Of a DNA stretch of 64,000 nucleotides, positions 23,710 through 35,226 are shown one piece after another (the stretch's first letter is position 1; each line of letters starts with the position of its first letter). Below the pieces are notes generated by a model. The model was not told the DNA's origin. It worked only from the letters and a program-made list of their open reading frames with translations, and made no database searches. This DNA comes from Lactifluus volemus (taxonomy: Eukaryota > Basidiomycota > Agaricomycetes > Russulales > Russulaceae). The DNA lies in the NCBI GenBank assembly GCA_022376515.1, contig WTXI01000002.1, positions 1,116,001 through 1,180,000 on the forward strand. The letters are read 5' to 3'. Made by a program: the position numbers and the translations under genes.

Positions 23710-25226
23710 TTACTCGGTGGTCGGACTAGAGGGACTGATTGGGAGGGACTGCTCGTCGAAATCAAGAAGCTCGCGAGCCTCGACCTCACCATTGTTCGCC
23801 AGCTTTCTTTTCCCTGATGTAGTAGCAGTGCTGTCTTTATGCCGCGGAAGAATCTCGGTACTCGAAGAGCCTGACCCACACGCAACGCTATCAAGGGGGT
23901 TACTATTGGATTCCAGGAGCTCGAGGACTTCATCAGTGTCCCGTGGGCTTTCGTCATCTTTTACAGAACGAGATCTTCTTATTGTTTCGAGGGTCCCTTT
24001 TTTCTTGCTGAACGTGAGGAGTGAGGCATTCCTACCCTTTAATCCCCTTCTACTTTTCTTGTCGCCCAAAGTCTGGGGAATGGTAAATTCTTGTAGGAAG
24101 TCAGCCTCATCGCGTGGACCAGGAGGTGGTGGTGGGGTATTTGTATCATCAGTTGCGAGGTTTGGTGTTGAGGATTGCAGCTCCAGTTTTCTTGAGGACT
24201 TTGGAAGATGAGCGCAACCATCAGGCAACTGAGATTGGACTTGGACACTAGAGGAGTCCCCTAGCTCGGCTTGTTCAGAAGGGCCAACACTGACGGGACC
24301 GAATGCTAATTGACTGAGGTTAGATGACAAATCACAGGGTATTCAATCGTGGGCGTACCCGTCTTTGACAAGGAGTCCACGAGCATTTCACTCTCGGACT
24401 GAGAATCAGGAACCTGTATAACCCATGTAATTCAATTCTGCAATCTGGACTGTACCAAAATATGAACTGACTTGGGTGGGCGACTCACGCAGGGTACGTC
24501 GTGTCGGCTGCAAATCCGACTTGCGCCTCCTACCTGCCCGCTTCCGTTTAGATGGGACTTCAGGCTCAAGATCTTCTAATGGTCTCTTTGCCCTTTCCCA
24601 GTAGGGGTCCTTTTTAAAGGAGGATGCTCATCCGTCAACGGTCGAGCGTCGGTGGGGTTATCTTTTCTAGATACCGGTCCGCCCTTTCGACCTCAACAGA
24701 CAATGAGTTTCTAGAAGGATATTCAATCAATGGAGGAGGGCGTACGTGGGGATCTCGTCGGGAAAACCTCTTCGCCACCGGACCATCCCTCGATGGCGTT
24801 AACGTCACGCCCTTTTGTGTCTACACAGTCCCAAAATTGTTCAACCATCTTTTCTCCACTACCTTCGAAAGATTTGAAGGGTTCCCAACTGTGAACAACG
24901 CGTGAGCAACGTGTCTGCCGACAAGTCATATTTGCTGAACGTACGTGTTATCGGTGTCTTCATAGCCTTTCCACTACCACGCGAGAGATGTTGAGTATTC
25001 TGCAACTAAGTAGGAGGACATACTTCGCACTTTAACATAGAATTTCTGTGTTTGTGTGAATCAGTTCATGCAATCATAACGGGACAAGAAGTGGACCTAC
25101 CCAACCCATCTTCTTACCCCGCATGAATACTTCGCCTTCAAAATGGTTTCTTTCCCCACTAGATTAGAGAGAAAGAATAAAAGAAGGCGATGTGATGGAC
25201 TTACCGACTTCATACTCATTCTCCAT
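23710..25226 (-). CDS. Chromodomain protein
   Basis: The N-terminal chromodomain is split by introns: MENEYEV, ILKAKYSCG, KFYVKWKGYEDTDNTWEPFK and then GSGEKMVEQFWDCVDTKGRD. The aromatic cage pattern (Tyr, Trp, Tyr/Trp) is present, so methyl-lysine binding (HP1/Swi6 or Chp type) is expected. A basic linker follows (KRPLEDLEPEVPSKRKRAGR) and a long Ser-rich tail with KSRRGLKGRNASLLTFSKKK. No chromoshadow domain is evident, so it is not a plain HP1. The frame slips by one base in two A-runs (plus-strand T-runs at 24611-24615 and 24663-24666). Start at 25226 is the first ATG before the chromodomain; an upstream exon is possible. Confidence 0.72.
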
Positions 25227-25585
25227 AGCAAGGAAGGAGGGCGAGCAGCCAGAAGCCGTGTGCTCGTTCCAAGCAGTGGCTCGGGTGACGGCACGATCAT
25301 GTGAGGATTAGATAACACGCGAATGAAGGATAGCTCTAGGAGACCACAGCCTCACCCGTCTTACCGGTAACTTTGATCTCTTGTCAGTCAGTTCCCCTGA
25401 CTGCGGTCTGAGGCGGTGCTCGTCCGTATCTAACCACAACTATCGAACCAGAAGCACGAGTAATAACGCTCAACATCTCAACCAATCCCCAGCACGTACT
25501 CTGGCCACAGCTCCCTTCCCCCGCTCGTTACTACGTCCGGTTTCTTCCCAATTTATTTTCTCCATCGCTGGTATCCTGCTTCACA

Positions 25586-26075
25586 ATGGTCATTGATGTA
25601 AAATTACCACCCGAAGACCCTCAGCCTCTGAACGCACCGCCTCCGGCTTATGCACCCTCCTCAGAAACCGCCTCCGAGCCCTCACATAATGCCTCGCACT
25701 TGTACCAGCAGTACCCACCATCGACAACACAACCGGGGCCATGGAATGCTCCTCCTCAAGGGACACAGACCATGGCCGCGGACGGCTGGTCGGGGCAACC
25801 ATACCGGACTCAGCGTGAGTCCTTTTACAGCTATTCACTTTCCCCCTTATCATCATCTTTTCGCAGAATACGCTCGCTGTGCGAGTGGTGAACATGAACC
25901 GACGACGAGCTTTGGTCTTTGTGGCATCATTTGTGCAATTTTCTTATTCCCAATAGGTCTCATCTTCCTCTGGTATGCAATAATTTATGGTTTCCGAGGT
26001 GCGAGTACGCTAATGCTCTATAGTATCGATTCAGAGCAAAAATGCGCACGGTGTGGGTTACGGTTACCTAGCTAG
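25586..26075 (+). CDS. BRI3-like small membrane protein
   Basis: Start ATG 25586 gives MVIDVKLPPEDPQPLNAPPP, a Pro/Tyr-rich N-terminus like that of brain protein I3. After an intron comes EYARCASGEHEPTTSFGLCG, then a hydrophobic hairpin (IICAIFLFPIGLIFL) and, across the last intron, CIDSEQKCARCGLRL. Paired Cys motifs either side of a membrane hairpin are the BRI3/LITAF-like layout, probably a zinc-stabilised late endosome or lysosome protein. All three exons join in frame. It is the intact left neighbour of the transposon inserted at 26211. Confidence 0.7.
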
Positions 26076-26201
26076 ATGATAGTCGGCTGGATCACCCATC
26101 CTCCCTTTACTTCGATCTGACTTTTTGGACGTTGCCCCGGGTGGGGATGTATTTTTGTTATTGCTTAGTCAGATTCCTAAACAGTTCTTTGTGGAAACGG
26201 A

Positions 26202-26210
26202 CCAAAGGTG
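26202..26210. repeat. Target site duplication, left copy
   Basis: CCAAAGGTG. The same 9 bp recur in direct orientation at 37153-37161, each exactly 12 bp outside the 31-bp inverted repeat. Nine bases is the usual Mutator duplication length. Confidence 0.8.
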
Positions 26211-26222
26211 GGCTTGTCCCCT

Positions 26223-26253
26223 GTAACAAAGAATTACATCATTTTCACGTGAT
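26223..26253 (+). repeat. Terminal inverted repeat core, left
   Basis: 31 bp beginning GTAACAAAGAATTACATC and ending CACGTGAT, reading inward; identical to the reverse complement of 37110-37140. Confidence 0.85.
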
Positions 26254-26835
26254 TTACCTACTTAATATAGTAACATTACATAACATCACGCTGTCACACA
26301 GACATTGCCCCTTTCTCATAAGCGCCTATAAGCCAATTAAGGGAATCTTACACATCGTCACGGTTGTAACACCCCCCCCCCGCCCCAGTAGCCTAAATAG
26401 GAAACACGTCGGGATGAGCGCGATCCTTAGCGAAACACGAGCGCGATCTATAGCGAAACACAAGCGCCATATGCAGCAGGAATATATTAGACTTACGGAT
26501 ATGTAGCAACCCGCATGTTAGATATCAGGCACTGTTTCATCAGTCCAAGGAGGGCACAAATGAGTAGCCCATTCACGCTGATGATGCCGACACAACAGCA
26601 ATGTACCTTACAATAAAAGCGGGATTCTTGAGCATTGAAGTCACACGGTTGACAAGGAGTATTCAGATTGTGCAAATAGTACGCGCATGCTATTCCAGAA
26701 CTGGTGTTCTGTCCGGTGCAGAGGAGTTTAATGCGGATAAAATTACATCCCGGTTAGTGGGATCAAGATTTACGAGTCCAACTATGCTACAGAGTCAGAC
26801 ACCACGCGTCGGTGTCTTTACCTACTAATCGTCCT
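26254..26835. other. Left subterminal region of the transposon
   Basis: Non-coding. Holds further GTAACA-type words (about 26269 and 26364), a C-tract at 26370-26386, the tandem repeat listed next, and presumably the transposase promoter. No gene seen. Confidence 0.5.
26416..26461 (+). repeat. Two tandem copies of a 23-bp unit
   Basis: Unit GAGCGCGATC..TAGCGAAACAC occurs twice head to tail with two differences, followed by a partial third (AAGCGCC). It lies in the left subterminal part of the transposon; subterminal repeats often bind the transposase. Confidence 0.7.
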
Positions 26836-29800
26836 ATGGCGGCACCATCCCACATGTCTCTGATCAGCCCCACAGCTGTGGGTATTATTCCTTATCGACA
26901 GGATCTAAGACAAGATGGGGTCAAGGTATGCACATTAGAGTTACTAAGTCACCTGCTAATGATCTACATAGGTATCAACTCGAAGCTTGTGGTGCGATGA
27001 AATGCAAGCCCAACAAATTGAAACACGCCATCGCGAAGGGCTAGTTATCCGGCAGACCTTCACCAGCTCCCCATCTTCACAGGCATCAGCCAACGCTCTG
27101 CTTTCACAAAATAAGCTAGACTTACCCAGCCTGGAGCAACTTGAGAGCCGATGGATGACGGTGTGGTCATCCACATGGCGGTCTAAGAAATCCCAAATTG
27201 ATGTTAAACGGCTATTACTTCAATGGTACTCAGTGTCCTTTCATGTACTCATCAGAATTTAATCAACATACCATCCTTTAAGCAAATGTGGGTACAACAA
27301 CAAAGCGCGTCGAGATGCTACACGTCAACACACAAATGGAGATACAGGAAAACGACACGCACCTTACGATTTTACAGGATGCTTGGCTCATGCCGACATC
27401 ACATACGAAAAGGAACCCCTCAGTATACGTCGCATCGTTGGCATCCTAGAGCATAACCAGGAATGTCAACTTAGTGTTATGACACGAATGCCATCCATCC
27501 CACTGCATCCTCATGTGATTGAAGTTGCGTTAGCACAACTAAGGGAAGGAGCTAGGCACGTACCGAGAATGGATGTGCCCCGAATTGAGCTGACTATATT
27601 GTGAACACAGTATCACCTCTATTCAGATGCGCAATCTGGAAATGTACCATCAGATGGCATATCGGCAACAGTCGTCCACTCACCCAGACCAGGCAAATTT
27701 CCGGTACAATATACAGCGCTCCGATCTTTATCGAATCTACACGCGGCATCACCAATCCCAAGGGATCGATATCAAAAAGCGTCCAGAGGATAACGTTCAT
27801 GGCTGGATGAATCCAGACTCACCTCATTTCTCTAAAGAGATAGCCGATTGCATCTTTCATTATAGCGCTAGAGCGACGCGCGGTGATCGCTTCGAGATCT
27901 TTATATCCACGAAGGATATGGAGGACGCAGCATGGTCCTATGTCCACGAATCTCAGCTTATTCTTGACGGAACATTTGGTGTCTGTTCTTCAAGACTGTT
28001 ACTCTGGATTGCGATGGGTGTAGATCCCCAACGAAAAGGCATACCTGTCGCATTGTTCCTATTTTCCGCACCTTCAGGGACCCTTGCAACACATGCCGGA
28101 TATGACATAGCGGTTCTTACCCACATACTGAGTACCTGGAAGAACTGGTTGTCTTCTCGTAAATCAGCCGATAACCGAATATTCGCCCCACGTGTCGCCA
28201 TTACCGATACCGACACCAAAGAGCGAGGCGCATTGATAGCTACCTGGCCTTCCATCATTCTCTTACTCTGCAGATTCCACGTGCGACAGTGCTGGACTAG
28301 CAGGCGCCAGACTACTCTAACGAAGCGAGGCAGTCACCTGCAGTTTCAGGTCCTTGAGCGCATTCAGAATCTAGAGTTATCGTAAGTCACTCATATACTT
28401 ACCGAGACGCAGACACTTACCATACCCACAAGATTGCTCGCCGGCACCAGCTATCAAGGTGCATTAGTCCTCATTGACACTGAAAGAAGGTACCTGGAAA
28501 GTCTCGTTAACGATGAGGCTAGTAAGCAATGCGTCAAGGGGGGTATTGCATTCATTACATACCTGTCAAACTTCTGGATGCAAGAAGATCTATGGCGATC
28601 CTGGTCTGGCTACGGACGGAACCAGGCTGCATCACGACTGGGTATCCCTATCGAAGGGGTGCTCCCGACAACAAACCACCTTGAGGCTTTTAACAGGGTG
28701 ATCAAGAAAAAACACATATCTTACTGGCAGCATTCGGGTTACCGTCTTCGATTCGACGTGCTCATCTTCCATATCGTTCGACACATCCTACCTTTCGTAT
28801 TTGCCCAGGTCCGTCAACGAGACCAGGAATCTGCATGGCGAGTGACCCGATTTGCTGCCGCTGCCGGAGGGGGGACGTTACTACCGAGGAAACACGCATC
28901 TGGGGTTGGACTCATCCAAGCGTCAGAGCCATTGGCATGGTATGAAGAAGATACTCGCCGGGAAGCAATGGCCGTAGGAATCCTTCAAGAGCGACGTCTT
29001 CTGCTAATTGCTAGTGGACACCCATCCGAACTCTGGGCAACCTGTGCGACATCGTTATCGAATCCTAATTTTCAATTTCATGAGCGATACTGGCTCACGT
29101 ACAATTTAAAGGGCACGGGTACATGTACCTGTCTTGACTGGCTGCAGCGTGGAGGGGCATGCAAGCACCTGCGTGCTTTCCGATTACATATACTGCATCA
29201 GGTCCACATAGGGCAGCTGTCCAGCGTTGGCGATTTCCCTCTGTCATTGCTCGAGGCACAGGGTAAGCGTGCCGCCCTCGAACAGGAGATAAATCCACCT
29301 ACCGTCCCCATATTACTGCACATATATCCTAATGGCTACACAAAACCGATACCGCCACCTACAATGGTACCATCAGCTTTCCCCGAAATTCCACCCGTTA
29401 AGGAAATGACCCACGTACCGACCCTTATTGATATGGAACTCGACAATGCGGTCCATATGGGATTGAATAGCGATGACGAGGGTAGTGATTCCGGAGATAG
29501 TTCGGATCAGCTGGTATGATCAACCTAATTTGGCCACGTCTATCACTGATCTAAAGATGGGTTAGTATGGAAGTAATTCCCGTGCCATTTCTGTCCAGCT
29601 AGATCAGCGCATCGACTTCGACATCAACATGATCTTACCCAAATTATTTGACCTATGGGGAAACCTCCGTGATTCAACAACCTTCCGTCATACCGACAAG
29701 ATCGAAGACCTCCAAACTGCCTTATGCGGCATACAAGAGGAGATCAACTCCAAATCACAAAAAAGCTCCGAAGATCTGGAGACTCACCATAGCGTGCCTT

Positions 29801-29925
29801 CTGGTTCCTCGACTTCCAAAAAGCGTAAACTTGACCACCTCAGTACCCCACCAACTATGACGAGGCCACTTCCTCCCTCTCCAGAGGAGAGGCAGATACG
29901 GCAACCGTCTCGCAAGATATTTTGA
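26836..29925 (+). CDS. Mutator-like (MULE) transposase with SWIM zinc finger
   Basis: About 930 residues in six exons, all joining in frame with good splice sites. ATG 26836 gives MAAPSHMSLISPTAVGIIPY. A Cys/His patch (QCKCGYNNKARRDATRQHTN ... GCLAHADI) resembles the WRKY-GCM1/FAR1 zinc fold that binds the termini. The MULE catalytic domain has LILDGTFGVC (first Asp), VAITDTDTKERGALI (second Asp), LCRFHVRQCW, and GVLPTTNHLEAFNRVIKK (Glu). A SWIM finger follows: CTCLDWLQRGGACKH. The tail is acidic, then after a GTATGA...TTAG intron ends SRKIF. No stop or frameshift was found, so it may still be active. Confidence 0.9.
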
Positions 29926-30100
29926 GGCTACCTGTGGGCAACGGCTTGTGAGGGCAGGGGTAGAGAAGGGCGACGACGACGGACTTAATTAGTACAATAT
30001 CACATTAAATACATGGAATATCAATTTCTAACTATATGGTCCAGCTATGAAGGTTTTAATATCTACCTGTCCGAAAAATGTACGTTACGCGATTGGTCCG
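29926..30100. other. Short convergent gap inside the transposon
   Basis: 175 AT-rich bases between the transposase stop and the stop of the Myb gene; probably shared 3' untranslated sequence. Confidence 0.4.
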
Positions 30101-31493
30101 TTAGGAGGTGGGGGGGGATTTTTCCAGCAGTCGCTGGACAATCTCTTGAATTGTGTCAGTGTTAAGCGGACGGCGCAGAGTGAAACTGTACCCACGACGA
30201 TGAGTTGCACCTTCAGACGTGACGGAGGTCTTGAGCTGACCCCACCTCTGCTGAAGTTTATGAATAGTCCAGAAGTCCCATTTCTCGTCCGGAAGGGAAT
30301 ACCATTCAATGTCCTCTTCCCTGTCAAGATCTAACGACGCGATTCTGCAAAATAACTAAGTTTGAATAGAAAGGAGTTGCCCTAGCACTTACTTGTGGAC
30401 CAGAATGAAGGTGTCGGCGACACTCCAGCGACGCGATTTGCCGTCATTGAGCATTGCTGGCACCATATAATCGTACCTGTGAATATAAAATAGAAAATAT
30501 ACCATGATATTGGGTTGGCGCATACCATTTGTTGCGGCACTGGGTGGCCGTCCGCTTCTGATCCATCAACCTCGCTACCTCGGTCCAGGGAATACGTGGT
30601 GGCGGGGATGACAAGCTCACCCATCCCAGGCTTTTGACGATCTCTGTAAGACGTGATTCCTCCTCGGCGGTCCATTTACCTGCACCTCATAAGCCCCGTT
30701 TCACAAGCTAAGCAAAAAATATTTACCTTTTCTTCGCGTGTCCTTGTGTTCGATGCATTTCTGGAACCGGTTTAGACATTCCTTTTTGGGTCGTTCCAGG
30801 GCTTCCGAGACCCTGTCCCAGTCCCGCCCGTACATTTCCACCACCCTAGGAGTGGCGTACAAGTCAATAGTACAACCCATACACATGTAGATCACTTACT
30901 GCGCCAGTGTTGCATCATCCTCGATTGACCATTTCCCCCCACTTTTCAGGGGCTGGTAGATGCGTCGTACATAGCCAAAAACGGACCCAACGCGCCTTTG
31001 AGGAAGAGCGCGCGCTAAACCGGATCAGCGGATCAGCGAACAGATAAGGCTTGAGATAAGGTCAGTGCACGACTTACTGATATGGGCCCAAAAGCCTAAT
31101 TGCCTATTGGCCCCGAACAAGAGATCACCTTCAGACATATTATGTCGCTGTTGAGGGTAAATATAATGCCGTATAAGCAGAACGCGTCACTTACCTCCAT
31201 GTATTCGCTGATCACATTGCGTATGCATTCCGTTTCCGACTCCGTGTACTTACCCTCGCGACAGAGAATGCCTGATTCTCATTTAAGCCATGCGACCGGG
31301 TGCAAAGGAGACAAACGGTACCTTTGCTCCGAAATTCTTCCGCCGTCCACCACTTTGTAGCGAGCTGTTCCTTATGCTCTTCAGAGCTCGGTGACGGGTC
31401 AGCGACATTTCGGGGACTCGGGTGGGCTACCGTGAACGTAGCGGGGCGAACAATGTCCGGATGCGGAAGCGGTTGCGGTTGGGACTGTGGCAT
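30101..31493 (-). CDS. REB1/TTF1-like Myb-SANT DNA-binding protein
   Basis: Start ATG 31493 gives MPQSQPQPLPHPDIVRP. Tandem Myb/SANT repeats follow over several exons: WWTAEEFRSK, GKYTESETECIRNVISEYME, GGKWSIEDDATLAQVVEMYG with RDWDRVSEALERPKKECLNR, then KWTAEEESRLTEIVKSLGW with IPWTEVARLMDQKRTATQCR, and a last unit RRWSVADTFILVHK ... WDFWTIHKLQQRWGQLKT. The end is QRLLEKSPPTS at 30101. The layout is that of fungal Reb1, which binds DNA to stop RNA polymerase I and replication forks. Inside the transposon, on the opposite strand to the transposase. It might bind the element or the host rDNA; function is inferred from fold only. Confidence 0.72.
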
Positions 31494-32373
31494 CGTTTAG
31501 AATTTTTTTTGGTTTCCTTTCTTACGGTTTTGTTGATTATAATAATTAAAATATTAACTATCAGACCTACGATTGTACGCTAAAGACTATGTGCTACGAA
31601 GGTATGAGGGAGGAAGATGGTGGGGAGAGAAAGAGAGAACGGTTCGCTTGAGTTAATGAATAAATACGCGCCTACTGCGGCCCCGTACAATTTGGCGCAC
31701 GTGTCAACCGCTGGCGGACCGGTCGGTGAAAACGTTCCGGATTCCAAAATTCCCATCTCCCGGGCTGGGACCGGTCCGCCAGTAGTCGACACGTGCGCCG
31801 AATTGTACGGGGCCGCAGTAGGCTCATATTTATTCATCAACTCAGGCGCGTCGTTTTCTCTTTTCGCCCCACCATCTTCCTCCTCCCTCGCTCATCACGT
31901 CTGCCCATATTAGACTTAGAATAGGATTAGAATTGGATCTGCGTAGAATAGAGTTTATTTATTTCTATATAATAGACCAAAAAAATACACTTCGTAAGAT
32001 CTGAAAGGTAGGGAAATAGATGAAACAAATGCGTGGCCCCTTGTCGACAATGGCGGGAGGGACTGGCGTTGGACGCTTTAGCGTCGCTTCGAGGAGTACA
32101 CACCTAATTGAAGGCGTGGCGAACCCACGGGGCTGTCCGGTACGTAAATTTCGGTGCGCTTTCTTATCGCCGTTGGCGCAAGTGGAGCTGATCCCGCACC
32201 TGGTATCGCCTTTTCGATACTTTCGGTGGAGCACGGGTGCGTGGAGCGGCCGAGGTGAGTCCACACGTTCTCGGGTATGAAACATGCATTTGATGTGGTA
32301 AAAGCTCAAAGTGCTTATATCAAAGACTTTACACCCAGCCTCCAACGCACTTTTCTCTCAACGTCCTTCACCC
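31494..32373. promoter_or_regulatory. Divergent promoter with central palindrome (Myb / SPT5-like)
   Basis: 880 bp between two divergent starts inside the transposon. It contains the large palindrome at 31606-31889 and no convincing gene; short open frames on both strands at 31580-31913 are the two arms of the palindrome read in mirror image. Confidence 0.5.
31606..31889. repeat. 284-bp near-perfect palindrome (foldback)
   Basis: Arms at 31606-31724 and about 31769-31889, roughly 85-90 percent alike, around a 44-base loop. Landmarks on both arms: GAGGGAGG, GAAGATGGTGGGG, GATGAATAAATA-like (AATGAATAAATA), CCTACTGCGGCCCCGTACAA, GGCGCACGTGTC and GGCGGACCGGTC. Weaker symmetry may run out to about 31580 and 31915. 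No clear target duplication flanks it. It may be a nested foldback MITE or a structural part of the larger element. Confidence 0.8.
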
Positions 32374-34972
32374 ATGACAGATATCTCGGTGCGTGAGTTC
32401 CAGACAGTATGGACCGTGCTAAGGACCGTGCTAAAACTTTGCTTTGTTTAGCTCTACGATTTACTTGATCTTGAAGCGATCGTAGCCGATGAAGACGAAG
32501 AAGATGTGGAATATGAGGAGGAACTAGGAAAGTAAATTTTGATACAGTTTGTACAACAATTAATTATTCTACTAGACGATTTCTTGGCCGACGATCTGGA
32601 CGAAAGTGTCGCAGATCCGAGCGAACGTCATGGGTTCCTACCGGACGATCGCGTTTCGGCTACAGAGGCCCGGGAACTGGAAGCACGGGTGAAAGACTTT
32701 GCTAAGGACTCTGCGGAAGCAAATCGGTACGACGTGGATGTTGTCCCGCAGCATTTACTCGTCCCGACGGACTCCGATCCTGGGGTATGGGCTGTCCGGG
32801 TCAAGGTAAGACATCGCACCGTGCATAAGTATTCATTTGACAATTTCTAGCTCGGATTCGAGAGGAGCCTGGTTCTTCAAATTTTCCGCCGGTGCACAGG
32901 AGGATCAGAGCAACTGGACGTCACCTCAGTTTTTTCCCGAGATGGGATCCCAGGCTATGTGTTCCTGGAAGGCAGTCTCCCAGCCGTGGGACGGGCCCTC
33001 AGTGGGCTGGTAACCGTCTTGGCCTATCACAGTCCACGGCTCGTCCCCATTGAGGAGCGTACTGCGTTGCTCAGTAGCCGCAACCCATTGGCCGGTTCCA
33101 TCCAGGAAGGTCAATGGGTGCAGATAACCTATGGACTTTATCGCAAAGATATCGGGTTTGTATGTGAATGCCGTGACTCATCGGACTTAGACATAGTCGT
33201 TGCGCTCGTCCCTCGGATTCCTACCAAGACCGATCTGCGTAGTGCGGGTCACATCGGTAAGAGGAAGCGGTCTTTCAGACCTCACCCGCGTACTTGGTCC
33301 GAAGCCCAAGTTGCACATGAATGGACCGCTGCGAAAGTGCGGAACATCTCGTCTGACGCGTTCATATTCCGCAATGAAACATACGAATCCGGCTTGCTCA
33401 TGAAAGGCTATTCGTCGACCAGTCTCGTCATCGTCCGCTCACCCTCCCCTTCTACCTTCCTGATGTTTCTCTCTGCCTCGAGTTTCAGTGAGCGGCCCTT
33501 ATTCCGCCAGTGTCGACATCACTTTGTCCAAGATTCACTACAGCCCCAGCAAAGGGTTAAGGTGGAATCGGGGGACCTCGTCGGCCTCGTCGGCCGTATA
33601 AATGAAATCATTGATGGCGTTGCCTCTATCATACCGGAGAAAGAAGATGACTTTCAGGTGATGCCCCTGGTCGCTCTCCGTGATTTAGCGCCGCGTTATG
33701 TTCCAGGAGACAAAGTCAAGGCCCGCTGTGGCGACTCATCTGGGATTGTCGAATCGGTCAACGATGCCGATCAAAGATTGGTTTATGTCCGATCTAACCC
33801 GATCCAAGAGGTAAGTGATTAGATTTCACAGCGATAACTGTTACTGACAATTAGAAGATTACAACTTTAACAGATTTTGTCGAGTTCTACGATCCTCCCC
33901 TTCAGCGGTCACAACAACGGGTAGGGACTTGGGTTGAGTTCCATGCGGATCGCGAAGGTCAACAGGGGAAGCGGCGTGGGTTCATCAAGGAGATCGATGG
34001 TGGTATCGCACGCATAGTGGATGAACATTCTTTCCGCGAGGTAAGTATCACTATCTTGAAGAAACATTTCTGACGTCCTTGTATAGTTTATGATCAATGA
34101 GCATCAGTTCAACGTCTGCGCTGTACAGGGTCCTTCTTTGCCACGGAACGATCCAGTCCATCCCTTTGTTGATCGGCGAGTCGTGATCACGCGCGGCCGC
34201 TTCAAGTCTTACCGTGCCCTTATCAAGGATGTCGGCCCATCTGGGGTGATAGTGGAACCCCAAGCTCTCCTGGTTTCCAGGAGCTCGCCAAGGCAGCTCA
34301 TATCATGGTGCGACTTCATACTCGCGTAAGTGTGTGTGTGTGTGTTTTTGCATAGGATCTCACATGTGAATTTGCGGAGATAAGACCCGTGAAAGAACCT
34401 GCAAGGCCACCCCCCCCTCGCCCTATCACTCCACCGTCCGGTGCACCCGTTGACTTTGAGAGGCTCACACCGGAACCGGAGGGCTCTCAGAGAGGTAGGT
34501 GTATCTTATCGCCATCTCAGTGAAAGATAACATATGTCCCTTAGATCATTGGCTGTTTTTCCCCGCAATACGTACGCTTCTCCAGACCAAGAGGATACCG
34601 TTTACCATCCGTGGAGTGGACTCCAACCAAGATTTGGTGATGTATAAAAACAAGACGGCCAGGTCAGTACCTGACGTTCAGTGGGACTCTCCGCCGGGAG
34701 AGGGCGAAGTCATCATCAGCATGGTTAGAGGCGTCAACATTGTTCAAAAGAGTATAGATCCCAAGTACCTCTTCCCATGGGAGCCAAAGGCAGGTGGTGA
34801 CGTCGTAGTCATAAGTAGGAACTGCCAGCTATTTGGCTGTTCAGGTACTATAGTTGACAGGAAGGATGACGGTCAGTTCATTGTACGATTCGCAACCCCA
34901 AGTGCTTCACTGGATATGCATCTCCCTAGCGAGCACCTCGCCGTGTTAGAGCCAATTAGAGTACGTTCCTGA
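32374..34972 (+). CDS. SPT5-like transcription elongation protein (NGN-KOW), transposon cargo
   Basis: Start ATG 32374 (MTDISLYDLLDLEAIVADED) leads to an acidic N-terminus. The NGN domain reads PGVWAVRVKLGFERSLVLQI, SVFSRDGIPGYVFLEGSLPA, then KOW1 QWVQITYGLYRKDIGFVCEC. Further KOW-like units: VESGDLVGLVGRINEI, GDKVKARCGDSSGIVESV, GTWVEFHADREG..GKRRGF, RRVVITRGRFKSYRALIKDV and DVVVISRNCQLFGCSGTIVD. The end is EHLAVLEPIR at about 34972. Around 750 residues, shorter than host Spt5 and without its C-terminal repeats. Spt5 clamps RNA polymerase II for elongation. The junction near 32532 is out of phase as I read it. A derived copy carried by the transposon is the best reading. Confidence 0.82.
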
Positions 34973-35226
34973 CAATTGTTTGTGTTCTATACCATCGTAA
35001 TCTATGGACAATGTATCGCACAGTGAGAAGAGGGACTGTAAGAGGACCCAAAAGACTATGCGACATGGTACGTCTTTTATTTCTTTGCCTGGACGGAAAC
35101 ACTACATGTAATTCAAGACTTATGAGATAAGATAAGTGGTATTTCGCTTATCTGTATGAGCCAACACTGATATATGACATAGATATCTTCACTATCTACA
35201 ACGCTGGCGCAATCTCTGGGTATCAA

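Noticed and set aside
31580..31913. Similar open frames on both strands (each with a PTAAPYN-like segment)
   Set aside because: They are the two arms of the palindrome read from either side, not two genes.
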